A DNA stretch of 33,602 nucleotides from Muribaculaceae bacterium Zag1 (GTDB taxonomy: Bacteria; Bacteroidota; Bacteroidia; Bacteroidales; Muribaculaceae). The notes beneath the pieces are model-generated. The model had not been told where the DNA came from, ran no database searches, and saw only the letters and a program-made list of their open reading frames with translations. The stretch is from NCBI GenBank assembly GCA_002633115.1, contig NWBJ01000038.1, positions 56,729 through 90,330 on the forward strand. The letters run 5' to 3'. Positions within the stretch are counted from its first letter, which is position 1; each line of letters starts with the position of its first letter. Below are positions 7,138 to 14,671 of the stretch, one piece after another. The position numbers and the translations under genes were made by a program.

Positions 7138-8562
7138 ATGGTACAGAAGATTATCGGAAGACGAGACGAGATGAAGGCACTGGACTCATATTATAGGTCT
7201 GGTGATGCTGAATTTGTGGCCATCTATGGAAGGCGTCGCGTTGGCAAGACTTTCCTCGTGCGCCAATATTTCGGGGGCAACATCGATTTTGACCTTACTG
7301 GAGTGATGGAGGGCAATAGGTCTGAGCAAATGGAGGCTTTCCATCAGGCGATGGTCCAGTATGGCTATAAAGGCAAAAAGGCAAAGACTTGGATGGAGGC
7401 TTTCTTCTCATTGCGCCAATTGCTTGAACCAAGAATTGAGGCCGGGAAAAGATGCGTCATATTCATTGACGAACTTCCTTGCCTTGACACCCCAAAATCC
7501 GGTTTTGTAAAAGCCTTAGGCCATTTTTGGAATAGCTGGGCAAATTGGCAGTCAGAAATAATGCTGATGGTGTGTGGGTCGGCAACCTCATGGATGGTTC
7601 GCAACATAATCGACAATCATGGTGGGCTTCACGACCGCATTACCCATGAGATGCATCTACATCCCTTTACCCTCAAAGAAACAGAAGAATACTTCCAGTC
7701 CAAAGGCTATTATTGGAATAGGCTTAGCATTGTCCAAGCCTACATGGCTATTGGAGGCGTGCCATATTATATGAGCCTATTCAATCGTGGCGAAAGTCCA
7801 GCCATTGGACTTGATCGCCTATTCTTTGGAGAAAAGTCGGAATTGAAGAAAGAGTACAAGCGTCTCTTCTCCTCGTTGTTCAAGAACGCTCAGCCTTACC
7901 TTAATATAGTAGAGGTGTTGGCTCAGAATGGAGCTGGTTTAACCAGAGATGAGATTGCAGCCAAGCTCGATCTCTCAAACAATGGCAAACTTGGAGATTG
8001 GCTTACCGATTTGGAGTATTGCGATTTCATCTCCAAAAATAAAGTTCGGAATAAGAAGGTTAAAGAAAACTCTGCGGTCTATCAACTAATTGATTTCTAT
8101 ACTATCTTCTATCATACTTTTATTCACAAGGCCTCGGCACAGCCGGACTATTGGTCGCAAAACTCTGGTTCACCAAAGGTAAACACTTGGTATGGTCTGG
8201 CTTTTGAGCGAGTTTGCAAGGCTCATGTGGCACAAATAAAAGATGCGCTGGGCATACCCAAGGTTGCCACAGAATCGTATGTATGGAGAAGCAGCACAAT
8301 GAAACCTGCTGCACAAGTAGACCTTATCATCGATCGAAGAGACGATTTCATAAACCTTTGTGAGATCAAATACAGCAAAGGCCAATATGAGCTTGATCAA
8401 GAAGAGTACCAAAATATCATGCGTAGAGTAGAGACATTCAAATCCGAAACTAACACTCACTCAAGCGTCATACCTACTCTCATTTCGACCTTCGGAATGA
8501 CGCCTGGCCTCTACAGTGATCAAATCTCAGTTTCCCTCACCCTTGAAGACCTATTCAGATAA
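7138..8562 (+). CDS. ATP-binding protein with ATPase_2 and DUF234-like nuclease-fold C-terminus
   Basis: A STAND/AAA-type ATPase of the archaeal-ATPase (ATPase_2) group, 474 aa from ATG 7138. Walker A is GRRRVGKT (residues 31-38) and Walker B is VIFIDEL (D111, E112), followed by a sensor-like VCGSATSWM and a winged-helix-like region (about 255-330). The C-terminal domain has D395 in VDLIID and E409-x-K411 in CEIKYS, the D...ExK pattern of PD-(D/E)xK folds found in DUF234. Such proteins are numerous in Bacteroidales and their cellular role is not established; catalytic nuclease activity is uncertain. It sits just inside palindrome copy A and is followed 13 bases later by a 64-aa ORF, probably cotranscribed. 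Confidence 0.85.
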   Translation: MVQKIIGRRDEMKALDSYYRSGDAEFVAIYGRRRVGKTFLVRQYFGGNIDFDLTGVMEGNRSEQMEAFHQAMVQYGYKGKKAKTWMEAFFSLRQLLEPRIEAGKRCVIFIDELPCLDTPKSGFVKALGHFWNSWANWQSEIMLMVCGSATSWMVRNIIDNHGGLHDRITHEMHLHPFTLKETEEYFQSKGYYWNRLSIVQAYMAIGGVPYYMSLFNRGESPAIGLDRLFFGEKSELKKEYKRLFSSLFKNAQPYLNIVEVLAQNGAGLTRDEIAAKLDLSNNGKLGDWLTDLEYCDFISKNKVRNKKVKENSAVYQLIDFYTIFYHTFIHKASAQPDYWSQNSGSPKVNTWYGLAFERVCKAHVAQIKDALGIPKVATESYVWRSSTMKPAAQVDLIIDRRDDFINLCEIKYSKGQYELDQEEYQNIMRRVETFKSETNTHSSVIPTLISTFGMTPGLYSDQISVSLTLEDLFR

Positions 8563-8575
8563 AATTACCAAAGTT

Positions 8576-8770
8576 ATGGCCTTACCCATTAAAGGAATAC
8601 CCACTCTCTACGGAGAAGAGGCTCGCCGATTAAGAGAAAAGATAGAAGAAGTAGAAAAGAAATTTGATGCTTCCCCTCCTAGAGACATCACCAAAGACCC
8701 ACGCTATATCATGGCCCTCAAGATAATTGAGAAGGCCTCAAACAGTCCCCTAAATAACTCATCAGCTTAA
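8576..8770 (+). CDS. Small conserved-looking protein downstream of the ATPase gene
   Basis: A 64-aa ORF starting at ATG 8576, 13 bases after the ATPase gene stop; the frame opens further upstream, inside the ATPase gene, but this ATG gives a non-overlapping start. It begins MALPIKGIPTLYGEEARR and continues with a charged helix (REKIEEVEKKF). No signal peptide or membrane segment. The size, acidic/basic helix and position resemble an antitoxin-like or regulatory partner, but I do not recognise a family with confidence. Real coding is supported by its spacing and amphipathic composition only. Confidence 0.6.
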   Translation: MALPIKGIPTLYGEEARRLREKIEEVEKKFDASPPRDITKDPRYIMALKIIEKASNSPLNNSSA

Positions 8771-8847
8771 TGTTTATGAAACCGAGATGATTGTAATCAT
8801 AAGGCAAAAATTTTTCTTCAAAATTTCTTAGTTTCAAAACAAAGCAC

Positions 8848-8855
8848 TATCTTTG
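8848..8855 (+). promoter_or_regulatory. -7 box of exported-protein copy 1
   Basis: TATCTTTG is embedded in a longer segment (GTTTCAAAACAAAG then ACTATCTTTG) that is repeated almost exactly before copy 2 at 11475-11482. It places transcription start near 8862, about 295 bases before the ORF. Confidence 0.6.
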
Positions 8856-8861
8856 CAATAA

Positions 8862-9150
8862 GATAGATGAAAAGGTGTCTTTTCGTCGATTTACTCTGTT
8901 TGGCAGAGGCCAACAGGAACTACATAATAAAAAAGAAAGCGTCTATGCTTATCTTGTCAACTGAAACCTGGAAAATTTCTACGCAAACAAGGACAAGCAT
9001 AGTAGAATCCACGCATATACGTATATGCGTGGGCTACTATACCCACATCTGTTTGCAAGGTTTTTCCAGGGCCACAGTTGAAGGCGTGGCATAGCGGTCC
9101 ACGCATTTCTTGTCTTTAAACATAAGCCACTTAGGACCGAAGGGCACTTT
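8862..9150 (+). promoter_or_regulatory. Candidate structured 5' leader RNA, copy 1
   Basis: This 387-base gap holds a non-coding leader that can fold as follows. An outer stem pairs 8871-8887 with 9135-9150 (about 15 pairs including wobbles, one C-C mismatch). Stem 1 is CTG-T-TTGGC (8896-8904), loop AGAG, GCCAACAG (8909-8916). Stem 2 pairs GC..CTATGC (8939-8948) with GCATAG and ACGC (9089-9104). A long hairpin at 8958-9080 is closed by CAACTG/CAGTTG. GCTTAT (8947-8952) can also pair with ATAAGC (9122-9127). Copy 2 at 11489-11673 preserves these elements, with a compensatory change in stem 1. No Rfam family was recognised. Function unknown. Confidence 0.5.
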
Positions 9151-9156
9151 AATTCA

Positions 9157-10401
9157 ATGAATAAAGCTATTTCATTCTTTAGGCTTGGCCTGATGATGCT
9201 GATGCTTCTATGTTGCTTTAGCATCAAGGCAGACGATGTCATTGTCATGCGCAATGGGGATGTGGTGAACGCCAAGGTCACTGAGATTACCCAAGACGAA
9301 ATCAAATACAAGAAGGCCTCCCGTCCAGATGGCCCTCTCTATACCGTCAACAAGTCAGACGTACTCGCTATCAACTACGAAGACGGTGAAAAGGAAACCT
9401 TCGAGGATTATGCCCCAGCCGCTAATGAAGAGCCTTCAGGGGTGACCTATCTCAAGCCCGAAAACTTATCGCCAGAGATAGCTCAATTGAATGCTCAAGC
9501 CATCCAAAAAATCAACAGAGAAGTACCAACTAAATGCGAGGATAAGGAAATAGGCAAAAAATCTAAGGATATCATTTATCGTTTCTTGGTAGATGAGAAT
9601 TCTATATTGCTCAATGAGGATTTAGCTATTACTCTTACTCCAGGGAAAAGGGTTAGATGGGGCAAAAAAGATATTGGAGAATTCAAAGAGTGCCATACAG
9701 CTTTGAGTCCTGCCTTGTTAGTGACTATATCCAACAAGTCTAATAGCACCATTTATCTCGACCTGGGTAACACCTTCTTTATACGTCAAGGGAAACCAAT
9801 ATGTTATTATGTGCCTTCCGTCACCACATCAGCCTCATCTAGCACTACTGGGGGTTCAGTAAATCTTGGTTCTGTGGCAGGGGCTATGGGAATTGGAGGA
9901 GGTGCGAAAGCATTAGCTAGCGGTGTCAATGTAGGGGGGAGTAATACCTCAACTACAGGGACAACTATTTTCTCTCAACGCATTATAGCAATCCCGGCCA
10001 ATACCTCTTATGAATTGGGGGCAGAATATATTCTTATGGATGAAGTTTCAAACGGCCAATATCCTCTTTGTAAGGGATTGTATTATAAAGTTGATGCCAT
10101 GTGGGTAGCACAATATAATGGATTCGCGTTGTTTAATTTCTTGGAAGGTAGCGAATCTGAGCCTATAACTTTTGATGAATCTTTCAGATATACTTCACAG
10201 GAATCCCCTCTTAAGGTAAGTTATTCTCTCACTTACTCCAAAACTGAAGACTTGAAACTTTCTAACACTTTTGAATTCTCTTTGTATTTGGGAGAATTAG
10301 TTGGTGGATACTATGATGGAGAGAATCTGCAAGATCTCCTTTTTTACGGGGGGAAAGCTCACACAAAAAAGAACGAGCCAGTTTTCCCGCGACCTAATTG
10401 A
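9157..10401 (+). CDS. Exported protein of unknown function, paralog copy 1 (intact)
   Basis: A 414-aa protein with a signal peptide (MNKAISFFRLG to about residue 25, predicted cleavage before DDVIV). Residues 26-80 (DVIVMRNGDVVNAKV, EIKYKKASRPDGP, YTVNKSDVLAINYEDG) resemble a short beta-rich domain often found at the N-terminus of exported Bacteroidales proteins. A central low-complexity Gly/Ser/Thr stretch (about 225-275, SVNLGSVAGAMGIGGG) separates it from a C-terminal domain. I know no function for it. It is paralogous to the frameshifted copy at 11681-12936. Strong promoter, long leader and a perfect 16-bp terminator hairpin suggest a single-gene transcript. Confidence 0.8.
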   Translation: MNKAISFFRLGLMMLMLLCCFSIKADDVIVMRNGDVVNAKVTEITQDEIKYKKASRPDGPLYTVNKSDVLAINYEDGEKETFEDYAPAANEEPSGVTYLKPENLSPEIAQLNAQAIQKINREVPTKCEDKEIGKKSKDIIYRFLVDENSILLNEDLAITLTPGKRVRWGKKDIGEFKECHTALSPALLVTISNKSNSTIYLDLGNTFFIRQGKPICYYVPSVTTSASSSTTGGSVNLGSVAGAMGIGGGAKALASGVNVGGSNTSTTGTTIFSQRIIAIPANTSYELGAEYILMDEVSNGQYPLCKGLYYKVDAMWVAQYNGFALFNFLEGSESEPITFDESFRYTSQESPLKVSYSLTYSKTEDLKLSNTFEFSLYLGELVGGYYDGENLQDLLFYGGKAHTKKNEPVFPRPN

Positions 10402-10402
10402 T

Positions 10403-10446
10403 AAGTAAGGTCGAGCGATCAAACGATCGCTCGACCTTACTTTCTA
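10403..10446 (+). terminator. Intrinsic terminator of copy 1
   Basis: GTAAGGTCGAGCGATC (10405-10420) pairs perfectly with 10425-10440 across loop AAAC, flanked by AA and TTT. Copy 2 has the same hairpin with a covarying stem pair (GAAAGG/CCTTTC in place of GTAAGG/CCTTAC). Confidence 0.85.
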
Positions 10447-10502
10447 TTACTTTTGGTTGAAAAAGGTGTGAAGAAATTCAAAAGCACCTTATCTAATCCC
10501 CT

Positions 10503-11258
10503 TTACCAGATCATATTGCGGTAGAGTAGATAGTTGTCGAGAGCATCTTGTTGCTGTCTAAGATTAGAGAAAGATTGACATGTATTACGGTATTGTGTAC
10601 CCGTATTCTCAGCTATCTTGATTACCTGTTGGAGAAATGGGAGGAGCGCTTGATTACTAACCGCACCAGCAGCGGTATAATTGTTGTACTGGTTGCATGT
10701 GATATTCCACATATTCTGTACTTCCTGTGGAGTCACATACCTATACTGCAATTTAGCATTTCCCTCATTACACCACTGGATGAAATTGTCCAGTATTCCT
10801 CGAGCCGTCTCGTAGCGCTGGGCTAAATCTGGAGAAGATTTACGCAATTCGTTGAAGAGACGTATCTCTTCATCGCACCAGCGGCATCCATATCGTAGGT
10901 TGCGGGCCACAGCATAAGGATTGGGGAGGCCTAGGTCATTGCCCTCATAAAAATCAGAACTATAGTCGCTCCCAGAAGAGGAACCTCCATTCTTGCGATA
11001 GCCAGTTCCACCGCAGTGCGAGCAATGCACATGAGTATGTCCCGAGTAGTGCCATTCTCCACATTCTGGACATTTTTTCTTTGTGTCTTTTCCGTAGGTA
11101 CTAACCGTTAGGTTCTTCACTACTTTGCCCGTACCTCCGCAGTAAGAGCAGTCGCCACGGGCCGACATCATAAGGGGCATAGCGGCTGCTACAACCATTG
11201 CTATGCCAGCAGTTAGAAGTTTATTCAACATTTTCTTCATAAAAGATTTACTTATCAT
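10503..11258 (-). CDS. Exported protein with DnaJ-type CxxCxGxG zinc-finger motifs
   Basis: A 251-aa protein. An N-terminal signal peptide is clear (basic MKKMLNKLL, then a hydrophobic core, ending near LMMSA); the start may be ATG 11258 or the internal ATG 11240, six codons later. Cysteine motifs CSYCGGTG (about 37-44), CPECGEWH (about 64-71) and CSHCGGTG (about 79-86) match DnaJ central-domain zinc fingers, but there is no J domain. The C-terminal half (about 110-251) is helical with Tyr/Gln/Asn. Similar zinc-finger-only exported proteins occur in Bacteroidales; role unknown. It lies on the opposite strand between the two paralogs and has its own -7 box. Confidence 0.8.
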   Translation of the reverse strand: MISKSFMKKMLNKLLTAGIAMVVAAAMPLMMSARGDCSYCGGTGKVVKNLTVSTYGKDTKKKCPECGEWHYSGHTHVHCSHCGGTGYRKNGGSSSGSDYSSDFYEGNDLGLPNPYAVARNLRYGCRWCDEEIRLFNELRKSSPDLAQRYETARGILDNFIQWCNEGNAKLQYRYVTPQEVQNMWNITCNQYNNYTAAGAVSNQALLPFLQQVIKIAENTGTQYRNTCQSFSNLRQQQDALDNYLLYRNMIW

Positions 11259-11390
11259 TGATGGAATAGTTGATAGAGCAAGTTTTTTGGTATGTTTAAA
11301 GACAATAAATAGTGAAAGTTGACGAGAGATTTTATAACTTGGTGGGTAAAGTCTTCAAGTTTATCTAAACAACGCCATCCCTTTCAAAAG

Positions 11391-11398
11391 CAAAGGTA
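11391..11398 (-). promoter_or_regulatory. -7 box for the zinc-finger protein gene
   Basis: TACCTTTG on the minus strand. Predicted start of transcription is about 120 bases upstream of the ORF. The rest of 11259-11474 shows no further feature I can support. Confidence 0.5.
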
Positions 11399-11474
11399 CG
11401 GAATTTTTTCTGAATTAAGGTAGATTAAACCTAAAAATTTCTCTGCGAAATTTCGCTGTTTCAAAACAAAGTAC

Positions 11475-11482
11475 TATCTTTG
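11475..11482 (+). promoter_or_regulatory. -7 box of exported-protein copy 2
   Basis: TATCTTTG in the same context as the copy 1 promoter at 8848-8855, diverging from the zinc-finger gene promoter. Confidence 0.6.
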
Positions 11483-11488
11483 TAATAA

Positions 11489-11673
11489 GATAGATGAAAA
11501 AGTGTCTTTTAGTCGATTACTCTGGATGGCAGAGGCCATCAGAACAACATACCAATAAGAAAAGCGTCTATGCTTATCTTGTCAACTGTAGCCTTCCGCA
11601 GTTGAAGGCGTGGCATAGCGGTCCACGCATTTCTTGTCTTTAAACATAAGCCACTTAGGACCGAAGGGCACTT
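11489..11673 (+). promoter_or_regulatory. Candidate structured 5' leader RNA, copy 2
   Basis: Shorter version of the copy 1 leader. The outer stem pairs about 11499-11514 with 11658-11673. Stem 1 is CTG-G-ATGGC (11522-11530), AGAG, GCCATCAG (11535-11542); relative to copy 1 a T-A pair becomes A-T, a compensatory change. GCGTCTATGC and its partners are conserved. The peripheral hairpin is closed by the same CAACTG (11583-11588) and CAGTTG (11599-11604), but holds only 10 bases instead of about 111. Confidence 0.5.
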
Positions 11674-11680
11674 CAATTCA

Positions 11681-12936
11681 ATGAATAAAGTTATTTCTTT
11701 TTTCAGATTTTACCTGATGATGCTGATGCTTCTATGTTGCTTTAGCATCAAGGCAGACGATGTCATTGTCATGCGCAATGGAGATGTGGTGAACGCCAAG
11801 GTCACTGAGATTACCCAAGACGAAATCAAATACAAGAAGGCCTCCCGCCCAGATGGCCCTCTCTATACCGTCAATAAGTCAGACGTACTCGCTATCAACT
11901 ACGAAGACGGTGAAAAGGAAACCTTCGAGGATTATGCCCCAGCCGCTAATGAAGAGCCTTTAGGGGTGACCTATCTCAAGCCAGAAAACTTATCGCCAGA
12001 GATAGCTCAATTGAATGCTCAAGCCATCCAAAAAATCAACAGAGAAATCCCTACTACCTGTAAAGAGAAGGAAATAGGGAAAAAATCGAAATGGCCTCTA
12101 TGTCGTTTCTTGGTCGATGAGAATTCGATACTTCTGAATGAAGATATAGAAATAACTCTTTCTACCGGCCAAAGATGGAGAAATAGTAAAAAGACATTGG
12201 TGAATTTGAAAAATGTCATCCAAGAATCAGCCCAGCATTGGCTGTAACCGTAACCAATAAGTCCAACGGTACTATTTATCTGGATCTTGGAAATACATTC
12301 TTTATCCGTCAAGGTAAATCAACGTGTTATTATGTCCCTTCAGTTACAACTTCAACCTCATCCAACACAACAGGTGGGTCTATCAATCTTGGCTCAGTAG
12401 CCGGAGCTCTCGGGGTAGGAGGAAGCGCAAAAGCTTTAGCCAATGGAGTAAATGTAGGAGGAAGCAATACCTCTACTACTGGAACCACTTTTTTCTCACA
12501 ACGTGTAATAGCCATCCCAGCTCACACTTCTTATGATTTAAGTGCTGAATATGTTTGGATGGATGAAGTTGAAACCGGACAATATCCCCTCATTAAAGGG
12601 ATGTATTATAAGATAGGAGGTAATAATGGATATTACAAAAATGGTTATGCACTATTCAATTTTCTTGAGGGAAGTGAATCGGAACCTATAATGAATGAGG
12701 AAACAATCAAATTCTCGTCACAAAATTCGCCATTTAAACTAGGATACTCTATAACCTATTCTAAAACAGAAGATTTTAAGAGTTCAAACACTTTTGATTT
12801 TTCTTTGTATTTGGGAGAATTGGTAGGAGGATATTATACGGGGATGGAAAAAGACGAAAATTTCACCGATATCCTTTATTATGGTGCGGGAGCTCACACG
12901 AAGAAGGACGAATCAGTTTTTTCCCGACCCAATTGA
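11681..12936 (+). pseudogene. Exported protein, paralog copy 2, frameshifted
   Basis: Paralog of 9157-10401. The first frame runs 11681-12247 and the rest continues in another frame to 12936. The break falls at an A-run: copy 1 has six A in the stretch before GATATTGG, whereas copy 2 has five (12188-12192) before GACATTGG. Adding one A restores KKDIGEF and the alignment to copy 1 through to the common C-terminus (NPVFPRPN-like end, SVFSRPN here). The first 350 bases are almost identical to copy 1, while later parts are much more diverged. It retains promoter, leader and terminator. It may be a recent pseudogene, a slippage-controlled gene or an assembly error. Confidence 0.8.
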
Positions 12937-12937
12937 T

Positions 12938-12982
12938 AAGAAAGGTCGAGCAATCTTTTGATCGCTCGACCTTTCTTCTTTT
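12938..12982 (+). terminator. Intrinsic terminator of copy 2
   Basis: The 18-base arm 12938-12955 pairs with 12960-12977 with one mismatch and is followed by a TTCTTTT tail. Homologous to the copy 1 terminator. Confidence 0.8.
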
Positions 12983-13037
12983 AGCACCCATGTCGATAAT
13001 GTACACGTTGTGTACCTAAGCTCATGCCTTACAAAGA

Positions 13038-13064
13038 TCTCCGCAGTGCGGAGACTCTTTTCTC
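13038..13064 (+). terminator. Possible small hairpin terminator
   Basis: TCTCCGC (13038-13044) pairs with GCGGAGA (13048-13054), then CTCTTTTCTC. Weak candidate; no gene clearly ends here. Confidence 0.3.
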
Positions 13065-13169
13065 TATTGGCTATGGGAACTTTATCATCACTACAAAACT
13101 ATGATAATTTCCAGCATCTTAAATAAGAAATTTTCTAATAGACCTCTTCCATTTATCCATGCTTTTGGC

Positions 13170-13177
13170 TATCTTTG
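13170..13177 (+). promoter_or_regulatory. -7 box for the aspartic-protease-like gene
   Basis: TATCTTTG ends 19 bases before the ATG at 13197 and supports that start over the upstream ATG at 13101. Confidence 0.6.
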
Positions 13178-13196
13178 CACAAAAATTTCTATACTG

Positions 13197-14507
13197 ATGA
13201 GAAGAATATTCTATTTGTTTATAACCCTCATTACTTTTCTCTCGACGTTGGCCCAAACTGCAGAGGAAAGAGTAGGCAACATGATAAACAACCGCCAATG
13301 GTTTGAGCTTCGCGAGTTCTACGAAACAAATAACGAGCCCATAACGCCATATCTCGATATCTTAGCCAAGGCTATGCTCACCTATTTCTTCAACCAACCT
13401 GAAGAATCAGTAAAGTATTGTGGAGACTTGCTTAATAACTACGCGGGTGAATTAGGATTGAGCAACGTTTTTTCTATAAATACTATCCTATGCGATAATC
13501 TTAGTGCGCAAGGTAAGAATGAGCAGGCTGCCTCCATATTACAGTCCATAACCTCCCAAATAGTTGAGTATCTTGACTCGGCCACTGTTGCGGGGGCACA
13601 AACGCTAATTGCGCTCTATAAGGCAAAGGCTCCTTTTAAGATGAATGAAGTGCTTCCTTTTGAAAATGCTGCAACCGTCAAATTCCGACTTGACTCAATT
13701 GGCGCTCCGGGTAAGCGCTCGGTTTTAATGATGTTAGACAACTCTACCATAAACGGACACTCTTGCTCACCATTATTCGATACCGGTGCTGGTGTAAACA
13801 TTATATCCGAAGACTTGGCCTCGAGAATGGGGCTGGAAATTTTCGACATAAATGTGACGGCCATAGGCAAGGGGAAGCAATCTGCAAAGTTTGGCATTGC
13901 CAAAGAGATGCGACTCGGTGAACTGACCATTCACAACGTACCTTTTTATGTGATGACAATGCTATCGGGCCACGACGAGGCCGACAAATATATGTCGCCT
14001 TTCGAACTTGTCGTAGGTCGTCCGGTGATGGAGGCGGTAAAATATCTGACACTGGACTACAATAATAACGAGATAGTCTTCAGTGTTCAGTCAACAGTGC
14101 CCACCTCAGCCAAGCCTAACCTTTGTATAAGCCCCACCGGTGTATATCTTCTGCAATGCTACATCGAGCGCGGCCACCCGGCAGTGGTAATTCCCGATAC
14201 GGGAGATGCATCGTTCGGCAGTTTGGAACTCTCGCAATGCCCTTATCTGGCAGAATTAATCCCAGAAGGCATAACTCCCGAAACCATACGCTCGGCAGGG
14301 GCTGGAGGCTATACAGAATTATCTGGAGTCCATCTCTCCGACCTCCACTTTGCGATAGGAGAGGCGACGGTTACCATCCCTTCCATAAACCTTCTGCTGC
14401 AAAACGACCCCACAGGCACCAGCAACCGTATGGGCATTGAAACCTTCGAACTCTTCAAGGTTCTTTCATTCGACCTTGAGCGTATGGTTTTATATGCCCC
14501 ACAATAA
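13197..14507 (+). CDS. Exported aspartic-protease-like (clan AA) protein with two DTG motifs
   Basis: A 436-aa protein from ATG 13197; the frame is open from 13101, but the promoter box and the signal peptide (MRRIFYLFITLITFLSTLAQ) favour 13197. After a helical repeat-like region (about 25-150) comes LFDTGAGVNIIS, with candidate catalytic D195, followed by the LG..I.NVPFYV pattern of retropepsin-like domains. A second half has IPDTGDASFGS (D334) and an SINLLLQND ending, so the chain contains two retropepsin-like lobes in one polypeptide, pepsin style. Related aspartyl-protease-like exported proteins are common in Bacteroidota. Substrate and actual activity are unknown. It is the last gene before palindrome copy B. 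Confidence 0.8.
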   Translation: MRRIFYLFITLITFLSTLAQTAEERVGNMINNRQWFELREFYETNNEPITPYLDILAKAMLTYFFNQPEESVKYCGDLLNNYAGELGLSNVFSINTILCDNLSAQGKNEQAASILQSITSQIVEYLDSATVAGAQTLIALYKAKAPFKMNEVLPFENAATVKFRLDSIGAPGKRSVLMMLDNSTINGHSCSPLFDTGAGVNIISEDLASRMGLEIFDINVTAIGKGKQSAKFGIAKEMRLGELTIHNVPFYVMTMLSGHDEADKYMSPFELVVGRPVMEAVKYLTLDYNNNEIVFSVQSTVPTSAKPNLCISPTGVYLLQCYIERGHPAVVIPDTGDASFGSLELSQCPYLAELIPEGITPETIRSAGAGGYTELSGVHLSDLHFAIGEATVTIPSINLLLQNDPTGTSNRMGIETFELFKVLSFDLERMVLYAPQ

Positions 14508-14561
14508 TCCTCGTAATTTTCGGGCCACAGTTTAGAGCAAAGATGAGAATCAGCCTCAAGA

Positions 14562-14616
14562 CGCCGATAGCGTGCGAAAGTTGACTAAATCTTTCAACTT
14601 TCGCACGCTATCGGCG
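14562..14616. repeat. Perfect 23-bp inverted repeat, copy B
   Basis: Same stem as 7038-7090, extended by one C-G pair: arms 14562-14584 and 14594-14616, loop CTAAATCTT. It is oriented opposite to copy A judged by the loop. It starts 54 bases after the protease gene. Confidence 0.95.
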
Positions 14617-14633
14617 CTGGGATTGGTGGAACA

Positions 14634-14647
14634 ACCCCTAACGGGGT
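14634..14647. repeat. Single ACCCCTAACGGGGT element
   Basis: Small perfect hairpin word identical to the core of the 51-bp tandem repeat at 21375-21498; flanked by AACA and AGC as in that array. Confidence 0.75.
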
Positions 14648-14671
14648 AGCTGGGGGATTTCAAATGACATT

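Noticed and set aside
13101-13196. Upstream ATG for the protease-like gene
   Set aside because: It would lie upstream of the -7 box at 13170-13177 and bury the signal peptide.
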